Below are positions 44,881 through 56,333 of a stretch of DNA of 64,000 nucleotides, one piece after another. Where the stretch lies: NCBI RefSeq assembly GCF_021018895.1, contig NC_079374.1, positions 179,712 through 243,711 on the forward strand, read 5' to 3'. The DNA is from Seriola aureovittata. Its lineage: Eukaryota > Chordata > Actinopteri > Carangiformes > Carangidae. The translations under genes and the position numbers were made by a program. The notes under the pieces were generated by a model. The model made no database searches and had not been told where the DNA came from. It worked only from the letters and a program-made list of their open reading frames with translations. Each line of letters opens with the position of its first letter. The first letter of the stretch is position 1.

Positions 44881-45314
44881 CACCATATGTAATAAATATA
44901 AATGTAATGACTCTCTCACTCTGCTCATTGGAAAGGTCTCTCTCTCATGACCTGAACTACTACACACTGTGTGTGTGTTTTAATGCGTGTGTGTTTGGGA
45001 GGGTGATGGGGGTGTGGTACTGTACCCCCCCCACCCCTCCCACTTCTGCATATAAACCAAACTTTCGCCCACACACTTTTTCTCAAGATGGCTGTGATGG
45101 GTGGGCAGGAGTGTGTGAGCCGTTTTATGATGTGTGTGTTAATGTGTGTGTGTTATGACTTTGTAATGTGTGTGTGTATTGATGTGTGTGTGTGTCATGA
45201 CTCTGGGGGAAGTGTTGTTCCCATGCCCTCTCTGCATTCCTGCCTCAGATCCCAGACGCGTTTTTTAGGGTCTTGTATTTATTTTTCCTCCCCCAACATG
45301 GAGTCCAGGATGTA

Positions 45315-45353
<39 letters not shown>

Positions 45354-46465
45354 TGGTGACACTAACAGCTGAAATATGAAGCGATAACAGAAACAGACTG
45401 TTAGTGAGAGAAGTTACAGGATTTAACCTCAGACTGGAGGTCTTCATGGGTCCACATGGTTCTGAGGGGCTGAGACCAAAGTGGGACCAGGTCCAACCAA
45501 GTCCTCTGGGATCAGGTCTGGCTTTACAGTTTTGCTGCTCATTAGTAAACAGTGTGTTTTGGAGCTTCTCTAACTGTTATGATGAGAAGCTGAAGGTAAG
45601 TGTTGGTGAAACAGAACTTTATTTAGTTATTTATTGTTCAGATTATTAGTGGTCCGAGCCTGAGGGGCCCACAGTACCAGTGGTGCTGGGAAATGTAGTC
45701 ACTGAGGTCTTTTTTTAACAAAGAGGTATAGAAAGAGGTCACATGACACTGAAAATGTCATGTCCACCAGCAGGTGGCGTTGTAATGGAGGATTTCTTCT
45801 TGCAAACTGTTGAATTGTGTGAAGAGTGTGCCAGTTCAAACATCAGCTGTAACACTGTCAGCAGATCTGAGATCAATGAGGAAAATAAACTGCTTCATTT
45901 ACATTTGTGTGCACAGTGAAGAATTCAGATCAGATCTGAATATTCACTACCTTTGCTCACCGGGCCCCCAGGGGACGTGTTTGAGGGCCCCGCTCATATC
46001 CGCTTATCCAGGCATTTACAACAGAAAGAATCAAATCAGAGGAAACATGAGAAATGAGCCTGAGACATGTCAGCAGCTTTATTACATCTGACTCTGATCA
46101 GTTTAACTTTTATTTTAATTTTTGTTGTTTGAGCAGAATGATCAGGTTCTTACTTTCAGGTTTCATTTTCACTTTGTATCTGTACAAGTAGAAGAGTTTG
46201 ATTTTCAGGCCTTTTAAATGTTTGAACAGAACTGTCACGTTAAGTATTTTCTTTGTGCTTTTATTTTGGCGTTTGGTTCAAACATTATGGATTTTAACCA
46301 AACTAAACTAAAAACATCATGTAGGCAGATAGTTTAAGGTGTGTGTGTATGTGTGTGTGTGTTGCAGTCTGGGAAAGCAGTCCTCCCTCTGAAGGTACTT
46401 TATTTTGATGAGGACTTCCCCTCTGATATCAGCCTGATGGACTGAAGAGGAGAAACGACATCCTG

Positions 46466-46492
46466 CCCCCCCCCCCCACACACACACACATA

Positions 46493-46545
<53 letters not shown>

Positions 46546-46566
46546 ACATACACACACACACACACA
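46466..46566. repeat. C12 followed by (CA)n/(TACA)n
   Basis: About 90 bp of CA units with repeated TACACA interruptions. Confidence 0.94.
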
Positions 46567-46767
46567 GGAAGTTCTGACCCCCAAGGTGCTTCACATGTCC
46601 AGGGGACATGGCTCGGGGCCCGTCCATGTTTGTCTTTACACGTCCCCCACGCTCCTCTCCCACGCTGCAGCGCTGACCCCCCCCCCGACAGACGACGAGC
46701 AGGGAGCGAGGGAAAGCATCCAGAGGTTCCTCAGGAGTCTTTCAGATATTTTTAGTATGACTGTTAC

Positions 46768-46768
<1 letters not shown>

Positions 46769-46816
<48 letters not shown>
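46769..46816. repeat. (CA)n microsatellite
   Basis: About 24 CA units. Confidence 0.95.
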
Positions 46817-46818
<2 letters not shown>

Positions 46819-47199
46819 ACCACCTTAGACTCCAGGTGAGAACATTGGAGACAAGAAGAAACTGTGGGTGAGACCAGACTTGAAGGCTTCTTTACAACCC
46901 CCCGCACACACATTACACCCCCCCCCCCCCCCCACTGCGAAATACTGACACCCAAGAAAAATAATGGCATCATAATGTCATGATGTTACCCGTTCACTGT
47001 GACATCACACTGGTGTAACCTGTATATAAGCATGTTTGTGTGTCTGCTGGTGAAGAACTGAAGCTAATGTTGCTAATGAAACAACCTGCTGTAGCAACAC
47101 GACTGTAGTGAAGCTGGTTATCTGTGTATGGAGGGAAACAGCATGTCGTTGGCCTGGCAACAGGCTAAAACTGACCACACTGTTCCCGCCCTCATTACA

Positions 47200-48055
47200 A
47201 AATTACAATATTACAGTAAGACAGTATTTCAACAATAGTAAGGAACCTTGGTGTGATCTTTGACTGTGCCTTCAAATTTGATAAACAGATCACTTTGGTT
47301 GTCAAGACAAGCTTTTTTCAATTTAGGCTCCCTAGTGAGATGAAGACTTATCTCCATCCACATGATTTTGAGAGAGTAATTCATGCCTTCATTACCTCTC
47401 ATTTAGATGATTGCAATTCATTGTATGTTGGACTTGATCAGTCGTCACTTCGTCGCATGCAGGCTGTTCAAAATGCAGCACCCCGCCTTTTGACAGGAAA
47501 GAAACGACATGATCACCTCACACCCATACTGGCCTCCCTACACTGGCTTCCAGTCTGTTTTAGGAACCAGTTTAAAATTTTATTATTTGTTTTTAAGAGT
47601 CTCAATGGCATGGCGCCACCTTACATGTCTGAGCTCTTACAGCCTCACACTCCAGCCCGAGCACTGAGGTCAATGAACCAATTGCTCTTTGTAATTCCTA
47701 GATCCAGGCTCAGGCGATAGATGCTTTTCCCTTGCTGCCCCTAATCTGTGGAACAGCCGACCTTTTCACATAAGAGCTGCCCAGACCCGTCATCATTTTA
47801 AAACGCTGCTGAAGAATGATTTCTTCTCGCTGGCTTTCAGTCGGTTGAGCAAGATACCCTGGTTTTTGTCGTGCAAGCACAATTTATTTTACTCTTGTTT
47901 TATTTGATGATGATGTTATTTTAGCTCATATTTATTGCTAATTTATGTTAATATGGATTGTTGATTATACTTATATATGTGTAGCTTGTACAACACAGCA
48001 ACTGAGGTTGTTTTGAAATGTACTATAGAAATAAACTTTGACTTGACTTGACTTG
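47200..48055 (+). pseudogene. 5'-truncated L2/CR1-clade LINE: reverse transcriptase tail and 3' end, frameshifted
   Basis: The frame from about 47225 encodes the C-terminal part of a non-LTR retrotransposon reverse transcriptase. NLGVIFDCAFKFDKQI is followed by HAFITSHLDDCNSLYVGL, RRMQAVQNAAPRLLTG, LASLHWLPVCFR and FKSLNGMAPPYMSELLQP, the familiar order in teleost L2-type elements. A stop at 47718-47720 comes from a small indel. The remaining C-terminus (CFSLAAPNLWNSRPFHIR...) continues in another frame to about 47880. The 3' end has a short untranslated region, AATAAACTTTG and a (ACTTG)n tail at 48030-48055, characteristic of L2-type 3' ends. The 5' ORF, endonuclease and most of the RT are missing. 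Dead copy. Confidence 0.9.
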
Positions 48056-49260
48056 CTGAGCAGTCAGTTCTGCTCCAACATCTGGATTCAGTCACAGTGA
48101 CAGATGTGTTCCCACAGAGACCTGCTCAGTCCAGATCCACCTGAACATCAGCTGATCACCTGGAGTCCAGCTATTCAGACTCTCTCTCAGTCAGACCTGA
48201 GCTCCACCAGCAGCAGGACCAGACCGACACCCAGAACCCTGAACTTTGAACCCTGAATCCTGAACCAGCAGCAGGACCAACGCGTAACCTCTGACTGGTC
48301 TGGTATCAGATCAGGTTTATGTTCATCTTCCTTCAGTTTCAGGGCCAGAGACCCAGATTGTGAGACAGAGCTGGTCCAGTACGGACCTGTCTGCAGTGAA
48401 CCGGCCTCAGAGTTCTGGACTGGGCTGAAGGGAATGGTTCTGTTCCGTTCACCGTCGTCTCCTCTAACAGGATAATTAGTGGCTGCCATGAGAGACGAGC
48501 CCACACAGTCATTAAATTACAGCCTGTCAGACTCTGAGGACCAGATAAAGACCAGGAGGACGACCAGGATAAATCTGGAGCTGTGACTGAGAGCCGGAGG
48601 AGAGCTGGTTACCGCTGAGGCATGCTGAGTATTTAACACAGACTACACAGCACTACAACAGACTTCACCAGCTAACATGCTGCTTGTTTGATCTGGAGCT
48701 TGGTCTCAGTGCAGCTCAGACCAGGACCTGACAGAACCCCTCCAGGTTTTCCAGCTTCCTGTATTGAAGAAACTGAGGGTGTGAACAGCTTCATGTCAGA
48801 GACACTGAAATTATTTGAGACACAGAGGCTCAATGAAGAGACTGTGGATCAGGGTCCTGTGGATCAAGGTCCAGGCACCAGACGCTGGCCTGTGAACTCC
48901 GGACAAAACCTTGACTCATCAACACCCTGAGCTCCAGTCTTCAGATGAATCTGGTCTTGGTTTTCCTGTCCTGGTGGATCAGGTCTGAGTCCACATGTTC
49001 CCACTTGTTAAAAAACTCATAGAAACAGCAGAGAGAGTCCAGCCCCCATAATCAAACCACAGACTGGCTGCGGGACCAGATCCAGATCCAGACCTGGTCC
49101 AGGACTCAGGCTCTGCGGTCTGAAAGTATGTGTGTCAGATTCAACATAGGCTGAGTAAAAAACTATTAGAGAGGGATGGAGCTGAGAGTAGACCTGATCC
49201 AGAATCTGGTTTAGAGAAAGACTGATCAGGTGTAACTTAGGGAACCTTGACCTGAGGCAT
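48056..49260. other. Unique intergenic sequence, no gene recognised
   Basis: Non-repetitive, rich in CCAGATC/GGACCAG words. Short frames at 48187-48504 and 48688-48930 without recognised domains. Confidence 0.5.
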
Positions 49261-50240
49261 CAGTACAGGGTCAGTACAGGGTCAGTACATGGTCAGTACA
49301 GGTCTCAGCACAGGGTCAGTACAGGGTCAGTACAGGTCCCAGTACAGGGTCAGTACATGGTCAGTACAGGTCTCAGTACAGGGTCAGTACAGGGTCAGTA
49401 CAGGTCCCAGTACAGGGTCAGTACATGGTCAGTACAGGTCCCAGTACAGGGTCAGTACAGGGTCAGTACAGGTCCCAGTACAGGGTCAGTACAGGGTCAG
49501 TACAGGGTCAGTACAGGGTCAGTACAGGTCTCAGCACAGGGTCAGTACAGGGTCAGTACAGGTCCCAGTACAGGGTCAGTATAGGTCTCAGTACAGGGTC
49601 AGTATAGGGTCAGTACAGGTCTCAGTACAGGGTCAGTACAGGTCTCAGTACAGGATCAGTACAGGGTCAGTACAGGTCCCAGTACAGGGTCAGTACAGGG
49701 TCAGTATAGGGTCAGTACAGGTCTCAGTACAGGGTCAGTACAGGTCTCAGTACAGGATCAGTACAGGGTCAGTATAGGGTCAGTACAGGTCTCAGTACAG
49801 GGTCAGTACAGGTCTCAGTACAGGGTCAGTACAAGTCTCAGTACAGGGTCAGTACCAGTGTCAGTACAGGTCTCAGTACTGGGTCAGTACAGGTCTCAGT
49901 ACAGGGTCAGTACAAGTCTCAGTACAGGGTCAGTACAGGGTCAGTACAGGTCTCAGTACAGGGTCAGTACAGGTCTCAGTACAGGGTCAGTACAGGGTCA
50001 GTATAGGTCCCAGTACAGGGTCAGTACAGGTCTCAGTACAGGGTCAGTACAGGGTCAGTATAGGTCCAAGTACAGGGTCAGTACAGGTCTCAGTACAGGG
50101 TCAGTACAGGGTCAGTACAGGTCTCAGTACAGGGTCAGTACAAGTCTCAGTACAGGGTCAGTACAGGGTCAGTACAGGGTTAGTACAGGTCTCAGTACAG
50201 GGTCAGTACAGGTCTCAGTACAGGGTCAGTACAGGTCTCA
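49261..50240. repeat. 11-bp minisatellite (GTCAGTACAGG) with TCTCAGTACAGG variants
   Basis: About 90 units of GTCAGTACAGG, regularly interspersed with a one-base-shorter TCTCAGTACAG or TCCCAGTACAG form and a few TATAGG variants. It yields Gln/Tyr/Ser-rich plus-strand frames that have no coding support. Confidence 0.96.
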
Positions 50241-50822
50241 GAGCCGGGGACAGGTCTTACAGCTGTTGACACATGTGGAGATGAAGATCCAGCTGTTTGG
50301 GTTCTGACAGACTGTGAGGGTCCAGCTGGTCTGGATCAGTATTCAGATCCAGACTGATCTCCACTGTGTGCTCATTAAACAGAGTCAGTGGAGGAAAACT
50401 GCTTTAATTGGAATATATGAATGTTTGTTGCTGAGCGGTGGATTCACTCGGTCTCAGAGGTCTGATGCTGGACCCGGTCCAGACCTGGACCCTGACAGTC
50501 GGACATACTGTACATTCATCATGTGTCGGAGCTGCTCATTAATGAAATACGCTGAGGTCAGATGTTTGTTTCCTGCATCACAACATGAAACCGTCACGTC
50601 TGATGACTGCAGATGTTTTCACATCTGGAGTCTTACTGTCCACATGTTTCTGACAGTCTTAATAAAAATAATATATAAAAATAAAACACATTACTTTTTT
50701 TAAAACTATAGAAACTGTGTCTGTTCGTCCAGACAGAGGAGCTGGTTTAAAACCATGTTCTGATAAAAGACACAGGATCAGTTCTTCTGGTCTGTCCTGA
50801 TGGACTTATTGTGTCTGGAAGT
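50241..50822. other. Unique intergenic sequence
   Basis: Repeat-free. A plus frame at 50314-50703 (129 codons) shows no recognised domain. 50370-50460 has TTAATTGGAATATATGAATG-like composition and might be conserved. Confidence 0.45.
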
Positions 50823-51090
50823 TTGGTTCACTTCCTTTTTTTATTTTGTAATCACTTCCCTTGTGTGTCTTGTGGTTAATTCACTTCCTGTCTTTGTCCT
50901 TTTCCCCTCCATCAGTGATTGTCTGCCCCGCCCTGATGTGTTTCACCTGTGGTCAATCACCTGTGTGTATTTAGTCTCTGTGCTCCTCTTGTTTCTGTCA
51001 GTTCATATCTTCTTCTTCTTTTGTGTCCCAAGTGTTTTTGTTGATTGGTCATAAGCAGCTTTTTTGTTACTAAAACACAGTTTTTTCACC
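50823..51090. mobile_element. Dispersed repeat family A, copy 2
   Basis: Matches copy 1 (31987-32240) through TTTATTTTGTAATCACTTCC, ACTTCCTGTCTTTGTCC and GATTGTCTGCCCCGCCCTGA. It then carries CAATCACCTGTGTGTATTTA, which is missing or altered in copy 1. Non-coding. Confidence 0.65.
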
Positions 51091-53329
51091 AACTCCCTTC
51101 ATTTGTCTGATTTTGAGTTTTTATACTCGTCCACAAACAAACTGAGTGCAGAGGCAGCGCTGCAATGGTTTTCAGGTGGGTTTCACCTCTGGAGTTTCAT
51201 CTGTTTCATGAAACAGAAACTTTGTTAAAAGACAGAGTCCATAAGTCTGTGTTGAACAGGCCTCACACAGGAACCGATTCATCCTGGTACAAACGAGAAG
51301 AAAAAAAAGCTGAGGCACTGAAGGAAGTTGAAGTGACAGTTTATGTAAACAGAGTCAAAGTTGAGTAAAGTGGAGTGTTGAAACGTAGCTGACAAATATA
51401 AAAACTGAATGTTTTGCATTTGACGTAACAGTGACTCGTCAGTTGAAGTGTCATTTCAGGAATAAAATCAGTTGAATCAATTGAAGTGTCAGTTGACAGA
51501 TGTGAGATTCATATGATTTTAAAGGAAATGAAGTGGTACCTGAACCTGAGGCATTAAGTTAATGTTTGAGTAGTCATTACTAGTTAAAAATATGAATGAA
51601 TGAATGAATGAATGCCGCTGAAGTGGCAGTGGCTGTAACCACTGACTTGTATCAGTTAAAGTGCTGAACCTGAATGAATTAAATGAAAACAGTGAAAGCA
51701 GTTGAGATGTCAAGTTGTAAAAACTGAGCTGAAGAACCAATTGATGTGTTACAGTGAAAGTGTCTGAAGTGTCGACTGAAGCTGTGAAAGTTGTGCCAAA
51801 GTTTTATTGTGTAAATAAATTTCTGTGCATGATTATAACAAAGAAAATGTCATTACATCATCAAAGGCTCTGGTCATTAAAAGACCATTTAATTTCCCCT
51901 TCATGAATACACTGAGCAGATTTTCTTCATTAACATGTCGTCACAGCTTCACATCAACGATGTGACACACATGAAGTTGGCCCTGTTTGTTTTTCTGTGG
52001 TTGTTTGGTCTGTTTTGATTTCAGGTTTCAAACCAAGCAGACGAACATATTCTTTAATGCACTTCAGATTCTTCCAGAAACGCACTGAGCGAAGACAAAC
52101 ACTAAGTCAGTCCTCAGTCCACAAAATCAATATTATTCAAAACATCTGCACTGTCTGTACAGGGGGTCGGGGGGCTCTCACTCCCATATTAAGACCCCCC
52201 CCCCCCCAAAAAAAAGAGATTAAAAAAACAACATTTCGGGGGTTGAAACTCCTTCTTACCTATAATTGTAAATTTACATATTCATGTCTGTGATACGATC
52301 TCTAATCCCTAATCTGGACTATACCATTTCTTACCCTTGACTTCAGATGAGCGTCTCATCTGCTGCCTCACTCCATCAGTGGTTCAAGGCCCGTACGTCA
52401 AGCAAATTCAGACACTGTAGATAAATGTAAGAAGCAGGAGGTAATTATCTCACTGGTGTAAAACACTTTTTCTTACCTGATTGTCAAGTATCTATGGATG
52501 AACGCTGATGTTAGCTAGTTTCTAACTTTAGCATAACGTTACAGTTTAGTTAACTAGTGTTAGCAAGCTGATAGCATCTCCTTTCATTTCCAGTGTTAGC
52601 TTGTCATTTCATCACTAATATAAAGTGTCATATATGATCTAATGTTACAAACTCTGGAGCTCAGTCATGAGCAGTGAGACGATGGAGGATTAGTTTTGAC
52701 ATCAATATAGAGTTTATTATTACATGTTAACTGTCTTTGTGTGTCTGTGGTGGTTTAGTCTTCTAACTTTTTGATATTAGCTTCTATAACAGTCAACTCC
52801 ATCTTCTTCAGGAAACACTTTATTTGATGAGGGTTGTAAAAATAACAGACAGACAATTCACAGAGTGTTTTTGACTTTGTACTGATCCTCTGTTCAGGCT
52901 TTATCATTCATGTCTTCACAGATCATCTGGAGACAACATGGAGGCTGTCAGTGGAGCTGCAGATAAGAATGATGATGACAAGCAGTTTGGACAGGAACAT
53001 GATTATAGATTATAGATCAGAGGTTAAACTGTATATTTGGTTCGTTAAAGTGTCAATGAAAGAGTTTTGGCTCAGTACAGCGTTGTTTTGTTCTGTGGTG
53101 AGAAACGTCCTCAGAGACACAAACATGTTGTTGTGTCCCTCAGTGGGACACTTCCTGTCTCCATCAGCCTGTCTCTCCTCACTCAGATTGTTTCTCAGAC
53201 CAACACAAAGCTCTGTGAAAAGAAGGACCATAAATTGAAATATAATGAGTGGTTGGGCTTCTGATCAGAAACAATGACGGCTACAGTCGGACTGCTGTGT
53301 CAACTCTGAGACGCCATGGCAACCCTCTC

Positions 53330-53600
53330 TGACAGGAAGTTTATTTTCTCAGGCCTTTAGGAATATTAATAACCATCAAGCCGTGGCTGCCAAGTTCCTC
53401 TGGCCGGGGTTCAAACCCACGCAGCGAACAGGACGCTCAGTCAGGATGTAATGTAAGCAGCAGATAAACTGCTGCTGCTGTTTGTGCTGCGGATCATAAT
53501 TAGCTGTCGGTTAAACAGTTTGATGATAATTGTCGTTGATGGCAGTGAGAGACGAGCCAGGAGCCGCCGACGCTCTGCCATCTGACAGCTTTCACTCAAT
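53330..53600. promoter_or_regulatory. Candidate conserved non-coding island
   Basis: Repeat-free sequence with GGAATATTAATAACCATCAA, CATAATTAGCTGTC, TTAAACAG and GATGATAATTGTCG words, balanced GC and no coding frame. It resembles developmental enhancer cores in composition only. Confidence 0.25.
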
Positions 53601-54439
53601 GGTCTTCCTCGATAAGCTCAAGACTGACATCCAGGTCCTGTTTGGGGGGGGGCTGGAGACAGAGAAGAAGAAGAAAAGACCTGCAGAGACACAAACTTTG
53701 TAACATCTAGTTCAACGGTTTGTTTCCACTGTTTCATGTGTTTCTAACATTTGTAGAACATCCTGAGGTGGTCTGACACAAGTCCTCACAAACCATGAGG
53801 CCCCTCAAAATGTCCTCAACCCTCAAAATGTTCTCATTTTGTAAACAATTTCTCACAATTGATTTTCCAAGATGTCCTCACAATCCAAAACCTCCCTCAC
53901 TTCCCACAGATGTCCTAAAAAATGTCTCTCTTACCAGGTCCTCTTCTTAATCAGAAACCTCCCTTTTGTCCTCACAAGTCACAAATATAATTTTCAAAAC
54001 TTTTCCCATAGCGTCCGAAAATTCTTTACCTTCCAAATGTCCCACATTTCCAAAAGATCTTTTTCCTGAGTGTGTTCACCTTGTGAAAATGTCCTGTCCA
54101 CATATGTCATCACTTCACAGTAACATCTTCACAGCTTATTAACACTTAAAAATACACAAATGTCACAGTTTTCAGAAATACCCTCTTTTCAAAAACATCT
54201 GGACAAAACGTGTCCCCTGATAAAATGTCTCAGGTCCTCACGGTGTCACACTGTAATTGGTCCCCACTCAGATAGCAGCACCAGAATAGTCTGTCCTTTA
54301 TATTCAACATGTGTAGTTCAGGTGTCGTCCGTGTTTTAATCTGAGTTTATGCGTCTGTGGAAATGTCTGCTCAACAGTTTCTGACGTCCTCTGGGTCAGA
54401 ATATGAATTCAGTTGTGTGGGTATAAACAGTGTCTGTCG

Positions 54440-54600
54440 GCAGCTTTAACGTCTCTCTGCCGTTAATTGGAGAATGATGAGGAGGGAGGCTGCTGCTGCC
54501 GAGCCTCTGAAGACAAACTGAGGGACGAGCTTTTATTTGAAAACCCTGGAATCAAGTTAATTTTACAAGGTTTCCGTTCATTAAGAGCAGAGCGCTCAGG
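54440..54600. promoter_or_regulatory. Candidate conserved non-coding island
   Basis: Repeat-free with GCCGTTAATTGGAGAATGAT, CAAGTTAATTTTAC and TTCATTAAGAGC. It lies directly left of a long (CA)n tract. Function inferred from motif content only. Confidence 0.25.
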
Positions 54601-54613
54601 TGCTGAGCAGATA

Positions 54614-54616
<3 letters not shown>

Positions 54617-54673
<57 letters not shown>
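54617..54673. repeat. (CA)n microsatellite
   Basis: About 28 CA units. Confidence 0.95.
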
Positions 54674-54679
<6 letters not shown>

Positions 54680-54766
54680 AATGAGAGCAGAGGGAGGAGA
54701 GAGAATCAGATGAACAGGTTTATTTTGTAAATTAAAACAAAGACAGAAAGTTTTATTCAGCTGAGA

Positions 54767-54768
<2 letters not shown>

Positions 54769-54820
<52 letters not shown>

Positions 54821-54834
54821 ACACACACACACAC
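54769..54834. repeat. (CA)n microsatellite
   Basis: CA run with one TACA interruption, about 100 bp right of the previous one. Confidence 0.94.
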
Positions 54835-55273
54835 GCTTCAGATTCACTGTCAGAGACATGACACTGACAGAAAACTGTTAAACCGAGACCTGAATGAAGT
54901 ATGGGACACACATCCTCACTCTGTTCAATTGTAACATGGTCCCCACAAAGACAGAAGAACAGGAAGACAGTGTGTCTCAGGTGTGTCCAGGTGAGTTCAG
55001 GTGTTTTGGGTCAACATGAAACAAACGTCTGCACCTTCTTCACATCATGTGGAGACTGTTTGTTCAGAGGAGGGAAAGTGTTCTGGTTCTGGTTCTGTGG
55101 TCTGCACAGCTCTGTGATTGGCTCAGAGCAGCGATGACATCACACAGTGCTCCCAGAGGGGTGTGTCTGTCGGAGCTGAGTTATGGTGGTGTCGGCGTGT
55201 CGAGGCGTCGAGGCGCCACCTCAGAGTTTCTCCTCCACCCTGCACATGGATCTGATTTTACAGCAAGAGACCA

Positions 55274-55356
55274 CGTCAGAGAGAGAGAGACAGAAAGAGA
55301 GAGAGAGAGACAGAGAGAGAGAGACGAGACAGACAGAGAGAGAGCGACAGAGAGAA

Positions 55357-55391
<35 letters not shown>

Positions 55392-55417
55392 CAGAAAGAG
55401 AGAGATAGAGAGAGACG

Positions 55418-55448
<31 letters not shown>

Positions 55449-55752
55449 GACGAGACAGACAGAGAGAGAGCGACAGAGAGAAAGAGAGAGACAGAGAGAG
55501 AGAGACAGACAAAGAGAGAGAGACAGAGAGACAGACAAAGAGAGAGAGACAGAGAGAGAGAGACAGACAAAGAGAGAGAGACAGAGAGAAAGAGAGAGAC
55601 AGAGAGAGAGACAGAGAGAGAGAGACAGAGAGACGAGACAGAGAGAGAGACAGAGAGAGAGACAGAGAGAGACAGAGAGAGAGACGAGACAGAGAGAGAG
55701 ACAGAGAGAGAGACAGAGAGAGACAAAGAGAGAGAGACAGAGAGAGAGAGAG
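55274..55752. repeat. GA-rich simple repeat (GAGAGACA), about 480 bp
   Basis: Purine-only plus strand except for periodic C (GAGAGACAGA, GACGAGACAGACAG). It gives Arg/Glu-rich frames on plus and Ser/Leu-rich on minus, all artefacts. Long polypurine tracts of this kind can adopt triplex (H-DNA) structures. Confidence 0.95.
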
Positions 55753-55834
55753 CAGCTCATCATCACAGTTTCACTCACAGTATATCATATATACTATATA
55801 GTGTTCATCATAAAGAACCAGTTTACCAGGACAC

Positions 55835-55856
55835 AGTGAGTGTGTGTGTGTGTTAC

Positions 55857-55931
<75 letters not shown>
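55835..55931. repeat. (GT)n microsatellite with TTAC interruptions
   Basis: GT runs separated by two TTAC interruptions. Confidence 0.94.
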
Positions 55932-55934
<3 letters not shown>

Positions 55935-56333
55935 AGTAAAGTGGTTCAGACTGTTTCCTCTTTCTTTAATGTAAATTCATATTAATCCAATGAAAACACA
56001 GATTCACTTTGTCAGAGCTGCAGTCATCTCAGCCTGTGGGGGAGGGGCCGCCTGTTCCCATCATGCATCAGGGCAAAAAAATATAACATGTTGTGTTGCA
56101 AGATTATAAAAAAAATAACTAATAAATAAAAATCAAATATTTGTTTTCAGTTGAAATGAATAGAATGAATAGATTCTGCTGCTTAATAATAAAACAGTCA
56201 TGTGATAGTAATAATAATAATAATTTTACATTTAAAAAGGACATTTGACAAAATAAACTTTACACAGTAACATAAAAATGGTGTGTTACAGGTGTGGTGA
56301 TGTCAGTGACTAGACAGGGGTCGGTTTTCTGTC
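55932..56333. other. Unique AT-rich intergenic sequence
   Basis: No repeat of note except a short (AAT)n at 56208-56223. No gene recognised. Confidence 0.5.

Larger units (their letters stand above)
44881..47199. other. Intergenic sequence with microsatellites, no gene recognised
   Basis: (CA)n at 45316-45351. (GT)n near 46338-46362. C12 followed by CA/TACA repeat at 46466-46566. (CA)n at 46769-46816. C16 at 46918-46933. Short frames here (for example 44907-45158 and 45810-46091) carry no recognised domain. Confidence 0.5.
51091..54616. other. Intergenic sequence, no gene recognised
   Basis: Includes (AATG)n (51592-51614), C13 followed by A-run (52195-52215) and G8 (53643-53650). Two unique islands (53330-53600 and 54440-54600) are described separately. 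Short frames (52951-53238, 51997-52293) lack recognisable domains. Confidence 0.5.

Noticed and set aside
53405..53440. Box-B-like GGTTCAAACCC suggesting a SINE or tRNA
   Set aside because: No box A or SINE body nearby. A single short motif is expected by chance.
55047..55985. 312-codon Arg/Glu-rich coiled-coil-like frame
   Set aside because: Arises from GA-rich simple repeat, with matching Ser/Leu frames on the other strand.
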